Below are positions 1-9,440 of a stretch of DNA of 64,000 bases, piece after piece. Origin of the DNA: Klebsiella pneumoniae (GTDB lineage Bacteria; Myxococcota_A; UBA796; SXON01); NCBI GenBank assembly GCA_945862325.1, contig CAMAXZ010000002.1, positions 124,001 through 188,000 on the forward strand, given 5' to 3'. Position numbers and translations under genes: made by a program. The notes beneath the pieces were generated by a model. It was not told the origin of the DNA. It saw only the letters and a program-made list of their open reading frames with translations, and made no database searches. Position 1 is the stretch's first letter, and every line of letters begins with the position of its first letter.

Positions 1-1341
1 TACGGCGGCAGCCCGACGCACCCGCTGCGCGGCGCCCTGATGGACGCCGCGCGCACCGCCCGGTTCGCGTGGCTCACGGCGAACGTCCGCGAAGGCACCG
101 CGCCGTGGGCGCCGCCGGGCATCCGCGCGACCACCATCCTCGAGCGCAACGGCGTGCGCATCGGCGTCATCGGGCTGACCACGACGGACACCCCGCAGAC
201 GACGCTGAGCAAGAACGTGGTCGATCTTCAGTTCGCCGACCCCGTGCAAGCGGTGAAGGACACCATCCCGACCCTCGGGAAGGTCGACGCCATCGCGGTT
301 GTCGGGCACCTCACCGGCAAGTGCAGCCCGCCGGGCTGGGCGGAGCCGCCGGGCGCCGACTGCCGGCCCGACGGCGAGATCGGCCGCCTGCTGACGGAGC
401 TGCCGCGCGGCACGATCGACGTGCTGGTGATGGGCCACGCCCACACCCTCCTGGCGAACCGGATCGACGACACCTTCGTCCTCGAGAACCGCGACCGCGG
501 CCAGGTGATCGGGCGGGTCGACCTCGTCATCGGCGAAGCGGGCGTCGACGCCGACGCCTCCCGCATGTACCCGCCGCTGTCCGTGACCCACCCGCGCAGC
601 GAGCCCGGCTGCGAGGGGGGCGCGTTCCGCGCCGATCCGGTCACGATCGGCCCCTACACCGTGACGCCATCGGCCGACGCCGTGGCGCTCGTGCAGCGCC
701 TCGAGGCGACCTCCGGCAACCTCTGCGGCGAGGTCGGTTGCGTGACGTCCGCGATGACCCGCAACCGCGAGGGCGAGAGCGCCGTCGGCAACCTCGTCGT
801 CGACGCGATGTTGGCCGGCTACCCGGGCGCCGACTTCGCCATCCAGAACTCTGGCGGGTTGCGCAACGACATCCCGGCGGGCACCGTGCGCCGCGAGGGC
901 ATCCAGTCGGTGATGCCGTTCGAGAACGCCACCATGCTCGTCGAGCTGAGCGGGGAGCAGGTGATCCAGCTCTTCCGCCTCGGTTCGTCCGGCGCGCACG
1001 GCGTGCTCCAGGTGTCTGGCGCTCAATACAAGTTCGATCCCGCCAAGAAGGGTGGTTCGGACGTCGATGGCAACGGCGCGGTCGAGGCGTGGGAGACGGA
1101 TCGCCTGTGTTGGGTGAAGGTCGGCGGAAAGAACGTCGACCCGAAGCGCACGTACAAGGTCGTCACGTCCGACTTCCTCTACGACGGCGGCGATCACCTT
1201 GGCCCGGCGCTCACGGGGCGGCCGGTGCTCGAGCGGGGCGCCACGATCCGTGACGCCATGTACACATGGGCGTCCCGACAGACCCAATGTTTCGACGCCG
1301 TGGCCGGCGTGCGGGACCGGGTGATTGTCGGGGGCTGCTGA
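1..1341 (+). CDS. 5'-nucleotidase / UshA-type metallophosphoesterase, 5' end outside window
   Basis: The frame is open from base 1, so the N-terminal metal-binding DxH region lies upstream of the window. The visible part has the late metallophosphatase motif GHAHTLL (about 435-455) followed by the 5'-nucleotidase C-terminal domain, with NSGGLRNDIPAG and MPFENATMLVELSG typical of the substrate-binding region. The family hydrolyses nucleotides or related phosphoesters in the periplasm or at the cell surface; substrate is not deducible here. It ends in TGA at 1339-1341, only 3 bp from the stop of a convergent gene. Confidence 0.88.
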   Translation, partial: YGGSPTHPLRGALMDAARTARFAWLTANVREGTAPWAPPGIRATTILERNGVRIGVIGLTTTDTPQTTLSKNVVDLQFADPVQAVKDTIPTLGKVDAIAVVGHLTGKCSPPGWAEPPGADCRPDGEIGRLLTELPRGTIDVLVMGHAHTLLANRIDDTFVLENRDRGQVIGRVDLVIGEAGVDADASRMYPPLSVTHPRSEPGCEGGAFRADPVTIGPYTVTPSADAVALVQRLEATSGNLCGEVGCVTSAMTRNREGESAVGNLVVDAMLAGYPGADFAIQNSGGLRNDIPAGTVRREGIQSVMPFENATMLVELSGEQVIQLFRLGSSGAHGVLQVSGAQYKFDPAKKGGSDVDGNGAVEAWETDRLCWVKVGGKNVDPKRTYKVVTSDFLYDGGDHLGPALTGRPVLERGATIRDAMYTWASRQTQCFDAVAGVRDRVIVGGC

Positions 1342-1344
1342 CGC

Positions 1345-1956
1345 TCAGGCCCGCCACACGGGGTCGGGCGATCGGAAGACGGCGTCGGCGCCCTCGTGCG
1401 TGGACACGACGTGCACGGCGCCGGCCTCGAAGTGCCGGGCGAGCTCGCCCCGATACAGCCCGAGCAGCGCGCCGCTGACCTCGGGGCAGGAGACGAGGCG
1501 CACGCGCGCGGTGGGCGGCGTGGGGATCGTGGCGAGCCACGCCGCGTACGCCCCGACCCGGCGGCGGGCCTGCTCTCGGGTCGCGTTGGTGAGCACGAGC
1601 GCGACCGGCACACCCGCGGCGTCGTCGAGCCGGACCTTCCCGATCGCATCGTCGGTCACGGCCCGCGCACCGGCGCGCACCTGATCCAACCAGCCGTCGC
1701 CACGCACGGGCGCCACCCCCGGCGGGCCGTTTCGTCGCGCCGGCGGCGCGGGAGGAACGGGCCGAGGCGTCAGCTCGCCGCGGCGCCATGCGCGGAACAG
1801 GCCGGAGACGCCGACGACCACGAACGGAACCCACGCTGGCGCGTGCAACGTCGATTCCCACTCGACCACCGTGACGCCGAGCGGACTCATGCGAAGGAAG
1901 GTGGTCACCCCCCAGAGCGCGGCGGCGATCGCGAAGCAAACGAGCGAAAGGACCAC
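1345..1956 (-). CDS. Two-helix membrane protein with unknown cytosolic domain
   Basis: A 203-residue protein. I chose the GTG at 1956-1954, one base after the TGA of the upstream GMC oxidoreductase gene (TGA-C-GTG), so the two are probably translationally coupled. Residues 3-21 and about 36-53 are hydrophobic segments joined by a short loop. The remainder is Pro/Arg-rich and then an alpha/beta-looking domain (about 85-203) that I do not recognise. Position as the last gene of the GMC operon suggests a link to that enzyme, but nothing in the sequence proves it. Confidence 0.6.
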   Translation of the reverse strand: MVLSLVCFAIAAALWGVTTFLRMSPLGVTVVEWESTLHAPAWVPFVVVGVSGLFRAWRRGELTPRPVPPAPPARRNGPPGVAPVRGDGWLDQVRAGARAVTDDAIGKVRLDDAAGVPVALVLTNATREQARRRVGAYAAWLATIPTPPTARVRLVSCPEVSGALLGLYRGELARHFEAGAVHVVSTHEGADAVFRSPDPVWRA

Positions 1957-1957
1957 G

Positions 1958-3484
1958 TCACATCCCCGCGGCGATGCGCGCCGCGATCGCCATCGTCGTG
2001 ATGCTCGGGTTGACGCCGAGCGACGTCGGAAACACCGAGCTGTCGGCGACGTAGAGCCCCTCGAGCGCGTGTGCGCGCCCATCGGGACGGATGACGCTCG
2101 TCGCCACCTCGCGCCCCATCCGACACGTGCTCATGGGGTGCGCGGCGTACATCGTGAAGTCTTTCGGGGTCTTGCCGGCCACGGCGGCCATGAGGGAGTC
2201 GACCGACGTGTACCTGCCGGTGCCGTGCACCGGCGCGAACACCTCGCGAACCCCCGCGGCGAGCAGGACCTTCGCGCTCCACGACATCCCGAGGCGGATT
2301 CGCTCCATGTCGCGCGGATCGAAGTCGTACCGGATGTTTGCGCGACCATCCGCGTGGGCCCCCACCGTGCCCGTGCCCTTGTCCGAGATCATCACCACGA
2401 GCCCGCAGAGGTTGGGGAGCTGCGCGATGGCGCGTTTTGCTTCCGGTCCGACGAGGTTCAACGACCCGACACACACCTCCGGCGGCGCCGAGAAGGTGTG
2501 AGGCAGGATGCCGTGGTCCTCCGGGACCAGGAAGTAGGCGCCCTGTGTGGCGCCCCGCCACAGCTCGATGACCTCGTCCGTCAAGCCCAGGACGGCGCTC
2601 CCCGGGTGGATGTGGAGCCCGACCCCGACCGCCGGCCCGAGCGTCGACGCCAGCCCGCTCGAATGGAACAGACGGGGCGTACCGATGCCCCCCGCGGCGA
2701 CGATGACCTTGTCGGCCCGAACGGTGACGGTGCCGCCGCGCTCGAAGGTGTCGGGGTGCACGTGTGTCGCGACGACACCCACCGCGCGACCGCCCTCGAT
2801 CAAGAAGCGCTCCACGCGCGCCTCCGCGACGATCCGGGCACCGGCCGCGGCGGCCTCGACGAGAAGATTGAGGTTTACACTTGCCTTCCCGAGGCTCGGG
2901 CAGCCGAAGTAGCACACACCGCACCCGACGCAGCCGGGCGTCGCGCGCTGAAGGTACCCCCCTTCGAGCCCCAGCGCGCGCACGCCTCGGACGATCAGGT
3001 CGTTGTTCTTCCCCGAGATCTCTTCGCGGGTGGGCCAGATGCCCAGCAGCTCCCACAGCTCGTCGTACACCGGGCGCATCGCCGCCGGGCCGTAGCGGTC
3101 GTCGCCGAGCGCCTCCGTCCATTCGTCGAGCACGGCGTCCGGGCACCGCCACGCGATGGCCGAATTGACCAGGGAGCCGCCCCCGACCCCGCGCCCCGCC
3201 GCGATTGGCGTGTACGCGTTGCCTTGAGCCACCATCGCGCCGCCTTCCTGCATGTGGTAGCGCATCGTGTGGCCCTGGTTGCGGGCGAACCGCATCTGCG
3301 CCGGCCCCTCCTCGAGGAGGAGCACGCGCGCGCCGCGGGCGGACAACACACGGGCGGCGGCCGCTCCGCCGGGGCCGGTGCCCACGATCACGACGTCGAC
3401 CCGCTCGTCCCGATCCGACGCGGAGAACCCCTCCGCGACCACGGGGTCCGCGAGCAGGTGACCGTCTCCGGGCGCCCACGGCAT
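1958..3484 (-). CDS. GMC-family FAD oxidoreductase with N-terminal Cys cluster
   Basis: A 508-residue glucose-methanol-choline type flavoenzyme that oxidises an alcohol or sugar group. Near the N-terminus is the FAD dinucleotide fold VDVVIVGTGPGGAAAARVL, then GRGVGGGSLVNSAIAWRCP. A Cys cluster, CVGCGVCYFGCPS, follows at about 140-155; similar clusters occur in long-chain alcohol oxidases and sterol-type GMC proteins and could hold an Fe-S centre. C-terminal HPMSTCRMG and NPSITTMA supply the catalytic His and Asn. The ATG at 3484-3482 overlaps the upstream TGA by one base (TGATG), so it is coupled to the small-subunit gene. No cytochrome subunit is nearby, so the electron acceptor is unknown. 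Confidence 0.88.
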   Translation of the reverse strand: MPWAPGDGHLLADPVVAEGFSASDRDERVDVVIVGTGPGGAAAARVLSARGARVLLLEEGPAQMRFARNQGHTMRYHMQEGGAMVAQGNAYTPIAAGRGVGGGSLVNSAIAWRCPDAVLDEWTEALGDDRYGPAAMRPVYDELWELLGIWPTREEISGKNNDLIVRGVRALGLEGGYLQRATPGCVGCGVCYFGCPSLGKASVNLNLLVEAAAAGARIVAEARVERFLIEGGRAVGVVATHVHPDTFERGGTVTVRADKVIVAAGGIGTPRLFHSSGLASTLGPAVGVGLHIHPGSAVLGLTDEVIELWRGATQGAYFLVPEDHGILPHTFSAPPEVCVGSLNLVGPEAKRAIAQLPNLCGLVVMISDKGTGTVGAHADGRANIRYDFDPRDMERIRLGMSWSAKVLLAAGVREVFAPVHGTGRYTSVDSLMAAVAGKTPKDFTMYAAHPMSTCRMGREVATSVIRPDGRAHALEGLYVADSSVFPTSLGVNPSITTMAIAARIAAGM

Positions 3485-3993
3485 CAGCGACCGAGCCCGC
3501 AGGTGGAGTGTCGGGCCACGAGCGGCGCCACCTCCGGATGCGAGAACCACCCCATGCCGACGAAGATCGTCAGGCTCTGCGCGACCCCCCGCAGCTCCGC
3601 GAGGTCGCTCGTCAACCAGCCCCGAAGGGCGTCGGTGGCCGTGGGTGTGTCGAGCGCGCGGAACCGCGCGCCGTGCGTGACCAGGGTCGACGCGTCGAGC
3701 GCGTGCAGGCCGAGGCGAAGGAGCGCGCTCTGCTCTTCGGGCATCGCCCGGAGCACCGCGTCGAGCCATCGACCCACGCCGGCGCGCCGGCCGCCGATCG
3801 GCGGATCCCCCCCTTCCGGGTACGCCGCCTCGGCGATGGCGTCGAAGATCGACACTTCTTCCGTTGACAACAACACGAGCGGGGCCAACGCGTCCTGCTT
3901 CCACCACGACGCGGCGACCGCGCCGACCCCCGCGCACGACGCGGCGCTGACGAGCGCGAAGCCGGCGAGCACGTGACGGCGCGAGAGTGTCAT
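3484..3993 (-). CDS. Tat-exported gluconate 2-dehydrogenase subunit 3-like protein
   Basis: A 169-residue protein beginning MTLSRRHVLAGFALVSAAS, a twin-arginine signal (SRRHVLAG) with a hydrophobic stretch and a Cys that may be lipidated. The rest resembles the gamma subunit (subunit 3) of membrane FAD dehydrogenases, which chaperones export of the GMC catalytic subunit. A TTG at 4002 is in frame but ATG 3993 places the Tat motif normally. It precedes and is coupled to the GMC gene, which itself lacks a signal peptide, consistent with hitch-hiker export. Confidence 0.78.
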   Translation of the reverse strand: MTLSRRHVLAGFALVSAASCAGVGAVAASWWKQDALAPLVLLSTEEVSIFDAIAEAAYPEGGDPPIGGRRAGVGRWLDAVLRAMPEEQSALLRLGLHALDASTLVTHGARFRALDTPTATDALRGWLTSDLAELRGVAQSLTIFVGMGWFSHPEVAPLVARHSTCGLGR

Positions 3994-4000
3994 CGCTCGC

Positions 4001-4021
4001 AAGCTACCCGTTCGTTAGCTT
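4001..4021. promoter_or_regulatory. Inverted repeat between divergent genes, possible paired -10 elements
   Basis: The 34 bp between the divergent starts at 3993 and 4028 contains AAGCTA at 4001-4006 and TAGCTT at 4016-4021, a perfect 6-bp inverted repeat. Read in either direction TAGCTT ends 6-7 nt before the respective ATG, the spacing expected of -10 hexamers of leaderless transcripts. It could instead be an operator. Confidence 0.4.
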
Positions 4022-4027
4022 GGCGCC

Positions 4028-4630
4028 ATGATCGATCGTCGTCGCGTGTCCGAAGCCGCAATCCGAAACCGCGAGCCGATCCTGCAGGTGCTGCAGCGCC
4101 ATGTGGCGGCGGGCGACCACGTCCTCGAGCTCGCCGCGGGGAGCGGGCAGCACGCCGTGTTCCTGGCGCCGCGGCTCCCCGTCGCGGCCTGGCAACCGAC
4201 GGACCCGGACGCCGAGGCGCGCGCGTCGATCGACGCCTGGCGCGCGGCCGAGCCGTGCCCGGTCATCCAACCCGCCCTCGCGCTCGACGTGGAGGCCCCC
4301 GAGTGGCCGGTCGCCCGCGCGGATGTCCTCCTCGCGATCAACCTCGTCCACATCTCGCCGTGGAGCACCACGGTGGCGCTGTTCGACGGAGCGGCGCGCC
4401 TGGGCCCGCGCATCGTGTACCTGTACGGGCCGTACCGGCGCGGCGGCGAGCACACCGCCCCGAGCAACGTCGCCTTCGACGCGTGGCTGCACGCCCGGGA
4501 CCCGGCGTACGGGGTGCGGGATCTCGAGGCGGTGCTCGCGGTCGCGGAAGCGCGGGGCTACGCGCCGGTTTCCATTCCCGAGATGCCCGCCAACAACCTC
4601 TCCGTGGTGCTCGCCCGAGGCGACGTGTGA
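4028..4630 (+). CDS. DUF938 methyltransferase-like protein
   Basis: A 200-residue protein of the DUF938 family. It starts with the family-typical RRVSEAAIRNREPILQVL, followed by a SAM-binding-like glycine motif VLELAAGSGQHAVFLA (about 33-48). NLVHISPWSTT and YGPYRRGGEHTAPSN are family signatures further on. The fold is a class I methyltransferase; substrate is unknown, though family members are often annotated as SAM-dependent methyltransferases. Its TGA overlaps the GTG start of the next gene (GTGA), so the two are co-translated. Confidence 0.85.
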   Translation: MIDRRRVSEAAIRNREPILQVLQRHVAAGDHVLELAAGSGQHAVFLAPRLPVAAWQPTDPDAEARASIDAWRAAEPCPVIQPALALDVEAPEWPVARADVLLAINLVHISPWSTTVALFDGAARLGPRIVYLYGPYRRGGEHTAPSNVAFDAWLHARDPAYGVRDLEAVLAVAEARGYAPVSIPEMPANNLSVVLARGDV

Positions 4631-5466
4631 GCGTTCGGCGGCTCGACTTCGAGGATCATCGTCGTGATCTCGGCGACAACCGCTACGTGTACGCCGTCGT
4701 GTCACGGCGCGCGCGGGGCCTGTCGATCGGCCTGAACCTCAACCCCGACAAGGTCTGCAACTTCGACTGCCCCTATTGCCAGGTGGACCGCACGGTGCCG
4801 GGCGGTTCGGCGGACATCGACCTCGAACGCCTGTCTTCGGAGCTGACGCGCCTGCTGGGGTGGGTGGCGGACGGCTCGTTGTGGGGTCAGTCGCCGTTCG
4901 ACACCGCGGCGCCGGCGCTCCGGCGCGTGGCCGACCTCGCCTTCGCGGGCGACGGCGAGCCGACGACGCCCGCGGCCTTTCCCGAAGCGGCGCGGATCGT
5001 CCGGGCCTTGCGCGACCGCCACGGACTCGTCGTACCGGTGCGGGTGCTCACCAACGCGACGATGCTCCACCGGCCCCGCGTGCGCGAAGGGCTCGCGTAC
5101 GTCGACGAGGTGTGGGCCAAGCTGGACGCGGGGACCGAAGCGTACTTTCGTGTCGTGGACGGCACGTCGTTCCCCTTTGGTCGGGTGCTCTCGAACCTGC
5201 GGGAGCTCGCGGTCGAACGGCCGATCACGCTCCAGAGCATGTTCCTCGCGATCGACGGGGCACCGGCGTCGGACGCAGAGCTCGACGCATGGGCGGCCCG
5301 AATCGGGGAGATCCTCGAGGCCGGCGGCCGGCTGGACGCGGTTCAGGTCTACACCGTGGCCCGCCGCCCCGCCGATCCACGGGTGACGCCGGTCCCCGCC
5401 GACCGACTGGAAGCGATCGCCGACCGGGTGCGCGCGCTCGGGGTGCCCGTGAGCGTGCACGCCTGA
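4627..5466 (+). CDS. Radical SAM protein (COG0731-like)
   Basis: A 279-residue radical SAM enzyme starting at GTG 4627, inside a GTGA overlap with the DUF938 stop. The cluster motif is C-x3-C-x2-C (CNFDCPYCQ, about 39-47), the standard [4Fe-4S]/SAM site. LAFAGDGEPTTPAAFPEA gives the second SAM-binding strand, and VLTNATMLHRPRV and VWAKLDAGTEAYF match wyosine-type and COG0731 radical SAM proteins. Substrate is not predictable. The adjoining DUF938 gene suggests a two-step modification, which is inference. Confidence 0.82.
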   Translation: MSVRRLDFEDHRRDLGDNRYVYAVVSRRARGLSIGLNLNPDKVCNFDCPYCQVDRTVPGGSADIDLERLSSELTRLLGWVADGSLWGQSPFDTAAPALRRVADLAFAGDGEPTTPAAFPEAARIVRALRDRHGLVVPVRVLTNATMLHRPRVREGLAYVDEVWAKLDAGTEAYFRVVDGTSFPFGRVLSNLRELAVERPITLQSMFLAIDGAPASDAELDAWAARIGEILEAGGRLDAVQVYTVARRPADPRVTPVPADRLEAIADRVRALGVPVSVHA

Positions 5467-5509
5467 GGGGCACCGCTGCCGAATCACGAGGTCGTTGCGC
5501 GCCCGACAC

Positions 5510-5540
5510 GCCCCCGGCCCCGCGCCGCGGCACCGGGGGC
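5510..5540 (+). terminator. GC-rich hairpin after radical SAM gene
   Basis: GCCCCCGG at 5510-5517 pairs perfectly with CCGGGGGC at 5533-5540, with a 15-nt loop. There is no U tract, so factor-dependent termination or transcript-end stabilisation is more likely than classic intrinsic termination. Confidence 0.4.
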
Positions 5541-5563
5541 CTCGGCCGCGATAGCCCCTCGGC

Positions 5564-6343
<780 letters not shown>

Positions 6344-6356
6344 TAGACGGCGCCGC

Positions 6357-6872
6357 ATGATCCACGCCTACGGCACGCTCACGCCGCGCATCCACCCGAC
6401 CGCCTTCGTGCACCCCACCGCGGTCGTCGTCGGCGATGTGACCCTCGGGCCGTACGTGAGCCTGTGGCCGTACGTCGTCCTCCGCGGCGACCAAGGCGCA
6501 ATCACGATCGGCGACGACGCGAACGTTCAAGACTTCACGATGATCCACGCGACCGGTGGCGTGTCGACCACGACCATCGGGCGCGGCGTGACCATCGGCC
6601 ATCGCGTCATCCTGCACGGGTGCACCGTGGGCGACGCGTGCCTGGTCGGCATGGGGTCGATCGTCCTCGACAACGCGACGGTCGAGGACGACTGCATCGT
6701 CGGCGCGGGGGCGCTCGTGGCGCCGAACGCGCGCATCGCGAGCGGGCACCTCGCGGTCGGATCGCCGGCACGCGTGGTCCGAAGCTTGAACGAGCGCGAT
6801 CGCGCGATGATCGCGCACGGCCGCGTGGCGTACCTCGAGATGGCCGCGGAGCACCGCCGCGCCCTCGGCTAA
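6357..6872 (+). CDS. Gamma-class carbonic anhydrase / hexapeptide-repeat protein
   Basis: A 171-residue left-handed beta-helix protein, probably a trimer. It opens HPTAFVHPTAVVVGDVTLG, has the conserved VVLRGDQGAITIGDDANVQDFTMIH, and the Zn-binding His set is suggested by IGHRVILHGCTVGDACLVGMGS. That order matches the YrdA/CaiE-type gamma-carbonic anhydrase family, which includes both true CO2 hydratases and proteins of unknown activity. I chose ATG 6357, 13 bp after the stop of the lamin-tail gene; GATAG lies 10 nt upstream but no clear Shine-Dalgarno. Its TAA overlaps the stop region of the convergent DUF4442 gene. Confidence 0.88.
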   Translation: MIHAYGTLTPRIHPTAFVHPTAVVVGDVTLGPYVSLWPYVVLRGDQGAITIGDDANVQDFTMIHATGGVSTTTIGRGVTIGHRVILHGCTVGDACLVGMGSIVLDNATVEDDCIVGAGALVAPNARIASGHLAVGSPARVVRSLNERDRAMIAHGRVAYLEMAAEHRRALG

Positions 6873-7369
6873 GCCGACGCGCGCGGCTTCACCGACCACG
6901 TGAACGTGAACCGGCTCACCTCGGCGCCGTCCGCGAGGCGGCCCACGGTCTCCACCGTGACCTCGCGCGCCTCGCCAGACGCCTTCGCCTCGCGCACCGC
7001 CGCGAAGACGTCCGCCCCCTGCTCGCACGTGAACCGGGCCAGCGACGTCGCCTTCTTGCCGAACGTCGCGGTGTTGCGGACGACGAGGGTGGAGAAGCGC
7101 ACGCCCGACTCCTCGGCGGCGAGCAGCACGAGGGCCCCCGTTGAGAGCTCCGCCGCCATGGCCTGCGCCGCGAAGTAGGTGGATTGGAAGGGGTTCTGGC
7201 TCCACCACGAGTACGGCACGGTCGTCACGCACCGCGCTTCGTCGAGCTCGCGCACGCGCAGGCCGACGAACCACGCCGACGGCAGGCGGGCGAAGAGGAA
7301 CAGCGGGAACAGGTAGGGGTTCGTCGCGCGCTGCCGGAAGCTGCGGGCGGCGGGGTTGTCGAGCGGCAT
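6869..7369 (-). CDS. DUF4442 hot-dog-fold protein
   Basis: A 166-residue protein from ATG 7369. It contains a PaaI/DUF4442-like stretch: VPYSWWSQNPFQSTYFAAQAMAAE, then LAAEESGVRFSTLVVRNTATFGKKA. The family adopts the thioesterase hot-dog fold; the Asn/Gln-rich helix is characteristic. Acyl-CoA thioesterase activity is plausible but unproven. It overlaps the carbonic anhydrase stop tail to tail by 4 bp. Upstream, GTTAG lies 8 nt before the ATG, and an 11-mer here also occurs before the deformylase gene. Confidence 0.72.
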   Translation of the reverse strand: MPLDNPAARSFRQRATNPYLFPLFLFARLPSAWFVGLRVRELDEARCVTTVPYSWWSQNPFQSTYFAAQAMAAELSTGALVLLAAEESGVRFSTLVVRNTATFGKKATSLARFTCEQGADVFAAVREAKASGEAREVTVETVGRLADGAEVSRFTFTWSVKPRASA

Positions 7370-7391
7370 CCGGCCGCCTAACCGCGGCGCC

Positions 7392-8204
7392 TCAGACGAT
7401 GCCGGCGAGGGCCATCGCGATCTCCACGAGGATCAGCATCGCGATGACCCCCTCCAGCGCGAGCGCCCGGCGTCCCTGCCAGAGATCCATCGCCGTGTCG
7501 ACCGCCTCCTCGACCGCGTCGAGGCGGTGCAGGATGGCCTGATGGCGCTCCTTGAGCTCGAGGTTGTGGGCGAGCGCTTCGTGGAGGTTGTGGATCGCGG
7601 GGTCCGACCAGGCCGCCTCGGGACGGTCGAGCAGGAAGAACGACCGAGCGAGCTCCAGTCGCGACGCGATGATGCGGCCCACGCGGCGCGACAGGGTGCT
7701 GATGCTGCGCGGCAGTCGCCCTCGCGCCTCGAGCTCGCGCGCGAGGGACAGGGCCTCGACGAGGACCCGGTCCGCCTCCTGGGCATACCGGTCGAGCGCC
7801 GCCGACTGGCCGAGCAGGTGAGCCACGGCGTCGAGCGTTCGAGGGTGCCCGTCCCGCACGACGACGCGATCCCACCCCACCCGGGGTCGGGAGCTGTCGC
7901 GGCTCGGATCAACGAGGAGCAATGTCGTCTCTGCCGTTGCGTCGAGGCACTCGCGACCGCACGCCGACTCGATCGCGACCCGCACGTCCGGGTCCAACGC
8001 GGAGCGGTTCTCCACCACCGCGGCACCGAAGTCGAACAGCCGCACCCGCACGCTCCCCAACCGCCAGGTCGCCGAAAGGGGCCCCGCCTGTACGCGCTCC
8101 CATCCCGCGGGAAACGTGACGAGGTCGAGCTCGACGCGCCCATCCAGGCTCACCGCCAGCATGGGCACGGACAGGGACACACGAACATCGCTCGCCAAAG
8201 CCAT
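7392..8204 (-). CDS. DUF155 / RMND1-YagE family membrane protein
   Basis: A 270-residue protein from ATG 8204. The N-terminal two thirds is mixed alpha/beta; the C-terminal part reads HNLHEALAHNLELKERHQ, a long Arg/Glu helix, then ALEGVIAMLILVEIAMALAG, a single C-terminal membrane helix. This order (helical bundle with LE...R, then LE-VI-MLILVEI) is the signature of the DUF155 family, which includes yeast Rmd1 and human RMND1. Bacterial members have no established role. TATGTT lies about 6 nt upstream of the ATG and could be a -10 of a leaderless transcript. Confidence 0.75.
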   Translation of the reverse strand: MALASDVRVSLSVPMLAVSLDGRVELDLVTFPAGWERVQAGPLSATWRLGSVRVRLFDFGAAVVENRSALDPDVRVAIESACGRECLDATAETTLLLVDPSRDSSRPRVGWDRVVVRDGHPRTLDAVAHLLGQSAALDRYAQEADRVLVEALSLARELEARGRLPRSISTLSRRVGRIIASRLELARSFFLLDRPEAAWSDPAIHNLHEALAHNLELKERHQAILHRLDAVEEAVDTAMDLWQGRRALALEGVIAMLILVEIAMALAGIV

Positions 8205-8288
8205 GCCTCGAACATACGCACTCTCCGAGTTTCGGCCTGAAGACGTTGTCCGGGCACACGCCCGTCGCATCGGCTACGATGTGCGTGC

Positions 8289-9395
8289 ATGGACGCACAG
8301 CCCCCGGAGCGGGTCGGCGAGCGGTGGACGCGTGAGCGTATGGCCGGCCGGTCGCTGCTCGGCCGCGCGTGGTCGGTCACCGACGCCCACAGCGGCCAGC
8401 CCGCGCTCCTCGAGATCGTCCGGCGGCGGTCGCTGCCCGACGAGGCCGCGCGCCTCGCCTTCGCGCGCGCCGCGCTCGACACGACGGGCGTGTTGCATCC
8501 CGGCCTCGTGCGCACGCTCGACGCGGGCACCGACGGCGACCGCGCGTGGGTGGCGACGGAGCCGCACCGCGGGTGCGTCGCCGACTATGTCGCCGAACAC
8601 GGCCCGCTCGACCCCCGCGACGTCGCGCGGGTGGCCGTCGAGCTCGCGCGCGGCCTCGCCGTGCTCCACGAGCGCGGCCACGTCCACGGCGGCATCACCC
8701 CCCAGGCGCTCGTCTTCCGCCCCGACGGGCGCGTCGCGCTCGCGTACGCGCTCACGGGGCTCCTCGGGGTGCCCGCCGACCCGACGGACCCGTTCGCGGC
8801 GCCCGAGCGCATCGACCCCGCGAACCCCGCGCCGCCGAGCGCCGCGGGCGATCAGTACGCGCTCGCCGCCACCCTGCTCTGGATGATGACGGCCTCGGTC
8901 CAGTGCGGCCTTCACGTCACCGCCGACCGCGAGACCGCCGTGTCCGGCCTCCCCACCACGCTGTCGAGCGTGGTGCACCGCGCCCTCGCGGCGCGCCCCG
9001 GCCACCGCTACGCGACGGCCTCGGCGTTCGCCGACGCGCTCGGCTTCGCGCTCGGCGAGGTCGGCGACTTCGAACGCGCCAAGGCCCCGGCGCACGGGTG
9101 GGCCCGACTCGGCGCGCTGCCGCGGCCTGACCGCTCCCCCCCCGCGGCGCGCGTGCTCGGGCCCCCTCCAGCAGCGCCCGACCCGAGCGACTCGAGGGTG
9201 GACCCCGGCGAGGCCACGCTCGAGCCGACCGACGGGCAGGAAGACCGCGAACCCCCCACCAGCCCGCCGTCGGCGAGCCGCGAGGGTGCGCGGGTTCGGG
9301 CCGGGCCGAGCACGATGACCTTCCTCGCCGGCGTGGCGGTCGGCGCGGCGCTCACGGCGGCCCTGGCGTTCGCGGCGATGACCCTGTTCGACTAG
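8289..9395 (+). CDS. Membrane-anchored Ser/Thr pseudokinase
   Basis: A 368-residue Hanks-type kinase fold protein. The C-lobe order is visible: helix E ELARGLAVLHERGHVHGG, then the P+1 and helix F region APERIDP...GDQYALAATLLWMM, and a helix-I-like RPGHRYATASAFADAL. The catalytic loop HRDxKxxN is replaced by HVHGGITPQA (131-140), the DFG position reads LAYALTG (151-157), and no beta-3 Lys is seen near LEIVRRR (41-47). A Pro-rich linker (about 270-340) leads to one C-terminal membrane helix (343-367). It should bind rather than phosphorylate. TACGAT lies 8 nt upstream of the ATG. Confidence 0.8.
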   Translation: MDAQPPERVGERWTRERMAGRSLLGRAWSVTDAHSGQPALLEIVRRRSLPDEAARLAFARAALDTTGVLHPGLVRTLDAGTDGDRAWVATEPHRGCVADYVAEHGPLDPRDVARVAVELARGLAVLHERGHVHGGITPQALVFRPDGRVALAYALTGLLGVPADPTDPFAAPERIDPANPAPPSAAGDQYALAATLLWMMTASVQCGLHVTADRETAVSGLPTTLSSVVHRALAARPGHRYATASAFADALGFALGEVGDFERAKAPAHGWARLGALPRPDRSPPAARVLGPPPAAPDPSDSRVDPGEATLEPTDGQEDREPPTSPPSASREGARVRAGPSTMTFLAGVAVGAALTAALAFAAMTLFD

Positions 9396-9440
9396 CAAAG
9401 GGAAGGTCGCCGCCGAGGCGGAGGAACGCTACGGAGTCGC

